From: an archaeon
GTDB taxonomy: Archaea; Thermoproteota; Nitrososphaeria; Nitrososphaerales; Gagatemarchaeaceae
Reading direction: 5' to 3'
Length of the DNA stretch: 64,000 bases
Assembly: GCA_016432545.1 (NCBI GenBank)
Contig: CP066694.1
Coordinates: 682,001 to 746,000 of the forward strand
The notes under the pieces are model-generated. The model had not been told where the DNA came from and searched no databases. It saw only the letters and a program-made list of their open reading frames with translations. Position 1 is the stretch's first letter. Each line of letters begins with the position of its first letter. Positions 63,373 to 64,000 of this stretch are shown here, piece after piece. A program made the position numbers and the translations under genes.

Positions 63373-64000
63373 TTAGTGGACGTTGAATCCAGATGCTTGG
63401 TACCAGGTCCGCTTAAGGCCCTGGAAGGTGTACGTGGTCGAAACCACGATCTTGTAGTTGCCCGGTGCGAGCAACGCAGTTGGGATGGAGGCTGAGTATA
63501 TTCCAGTTCCAGTGTTCTTGGCTAGGTTGTACTTCTTGACCAATGCTCCGGCTGCGGTGTAGACGCCGACTGCCTTGCCCAACGAAGCCCACGACTGTCC
63601 AGGGTTAGTTCCCTTGACTTGGCAGGTTCCGGTAGCGCCCGAAGCTACTCCACAGTATGCAGAGGCTGTCGGGTTGAAGATGGGCATGTACAGCGCGGTG
63701 CTGAACAGGAAGGGAGTTCCGACTGCTACAGAGTTCGCCGAGACGTTAGAGTCCCAGGCGGTCCTGAAGTAGTACGGGTTCCTGTCGATCTCGCCAGTGC
63801 CGGTGGGTGTATCCCAGCTCTTCAACCAGAACGGCCCTGAGCCGACTTCTAAGTTGTTGAGGAAGAATATCCACTTTGGTGCCTTCGGCGCATTCTGTGT
63901 CGAGTAGGCGTTTACGAAGAAGAATGACTTCGTGGTGTCTACTGTCGACAGAAGGGTCGAGACGTGGTCGGTGTTGAAGTACTTCCACATGTGCTGTGGG
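63373..64000 (-). CDS. oligopeptide-binding protein, C-terminal fragment (5' end off the window)
   Basis: The last ~209 residues of a third paralog of the two proteins at 36156 and 38737 (shared FLNNLEVGSGPFWLKSWDTP and FQGLKRTWYQASGFNVH ending). The frame is open to the right edge of the window (PQHMWKYFNTDHV), so only the C-terminal lobe is present. It matches the 818-residue paralog better than the deleted one: the segment ending in MWKYFNTDH that the shorter paralog lacks is present at least in part. Transcribed opposite to the dpp operon. Confidence 0.85.
   Translation of the reverse strand, partial: PQHMWKYFNTDHVSTLLSTVDTTKSFFFVNAYSTQNAPKAPKWIFFLNNLEVGSGPFWLKSWDTPTGTGEIDRNPYYFRTAWDSNVSANSVAVGTPFLFSTALYMPIFNPTASAYCGVASGATGTCQVKGTNPGQSWASLGKAVGVYTAAGALVKKYNLAKNTGTGIYSASIPTALLAPGNYKIVVSTTYTFQGLKRTWYQASGFNVH

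Noticed and set aside
1-64000. CRISPR array, cas genes or insertion sequences with a transposase
   Set aside because: No regularly spaced direct repeats and no transposase, integrase or Cas motif were seen on either strand.

Overview
The window is one continuous piece of archaeal chromosome with high G+C. Archaeal markers are sn-glycerol-1-phosphate dehydrogenase, two 20S proteasome beta subunits, aCPSF1, GINS/MCM/RFC/Hel308 replication proteins, an archaeal NMN adenylyltransferase, KEOPS subunits Kae1 and Bud32, SepF, Lsm, PDCD5 and RtcB/archease. Promoters have TATA boxes about 25-36 nt before start codons, so many genes look leaderless, and TTG starts are unusually frequent. The gene set (GINS-MCM, Lsm, SepF, aCPSF1, lipid and amino-acid catabolism, no methanogenesis or ammonia oxidation genes in view) suggests a heterotrophic TACK archaeon, perhaps a non-ammonia-oxidising relative of Nitrososphaeria. 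That placement is inference and was not tested phylogenetically.

Layout: 1-2.0 kb, KEOPS genes (bud32 partial, kae1) and a conserved hypothetical on the minus strand. 2.0-3.1 kb, an RNA-binding exosome-type protein, a small RNase P-like protein and an SCP2 sterol-carrier protein. 3.1-7.1 kb, a minus-strand acyl-CoA operon (AMACR/CaiB-type enzyme, acyl-CoA dehydrogenase, thiolase, DUF35 protein). 7.2-10.5 kb, small proteins, a metallo-hydrolase, a non-catalytic-looking proteasome beta subunit and RNA cyclase RtcA. 10.5-13 kb, two tandem secreted NosD-type beta-helix proteins. 13-17.3 kb, NadM, an aminotransferase, an FKBP isomerase, G1PDH and the active-type proteasome beta subunit. 17.3-21.5 kb, aCPSF1, a low-GC hypothetical with tRNA-like debris, SepF, a PUA protein and Lsm. 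21.8-27.5 kb, coiled-coil protein, RpiA, zinc ribbon, ferredoxin, a free-standing LAGLIDADG protein, DMT transporter, PDCD5, PAC2 protein and a membrane protein. 27.6-36 kb, RtcB, archease, a lipoate ligase-like protein, threonine catabolism (KBL, TDH), a RAM-domain regulator, HisRS and the RFC small subunit. 36-45.9 kb, two tandem oligopeptide-binding proteins and a complete branched-chain amino-acid ABC transporter (LivKGFHM). 46-54 kb, GINS, MCM and Hel308, the last two each split at the P-loop by an intein, then an asparagine synthetase-like protein. 54-64 kb, secreted and small proteins, an aRF1-type methyltransferase, a peptide ABC transporter operon (DppBCDF) with unusual extra domains, two membrane proteins, and a third, truncated peptide-binding protein at the edge.

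How the parts fit: the cell appears to take up peptides and branched-chain amino acids and to oxidise (probably branched) acyl-CoAs, threonine and glycine-linked substrates. A 14-base motif lies at the same distance before the start codon of one peptide-binding protein gene and of dppB, 17 kb apart, which suggests one regulon. RNA end-processing enzymes (RtcA, RtcB, archease, aCPSF1) are spread over several loci. The most striking features are the two P-loop inteins in neighbouring helicase genes, the peptide transporter with about 200-residue inserts in both permeases and a membrane extension on one ATPase, and the SCP2/thiolase/AMACR gene group that resembles the parts list of peroxisomal branched-chain fatty acid oxidation.
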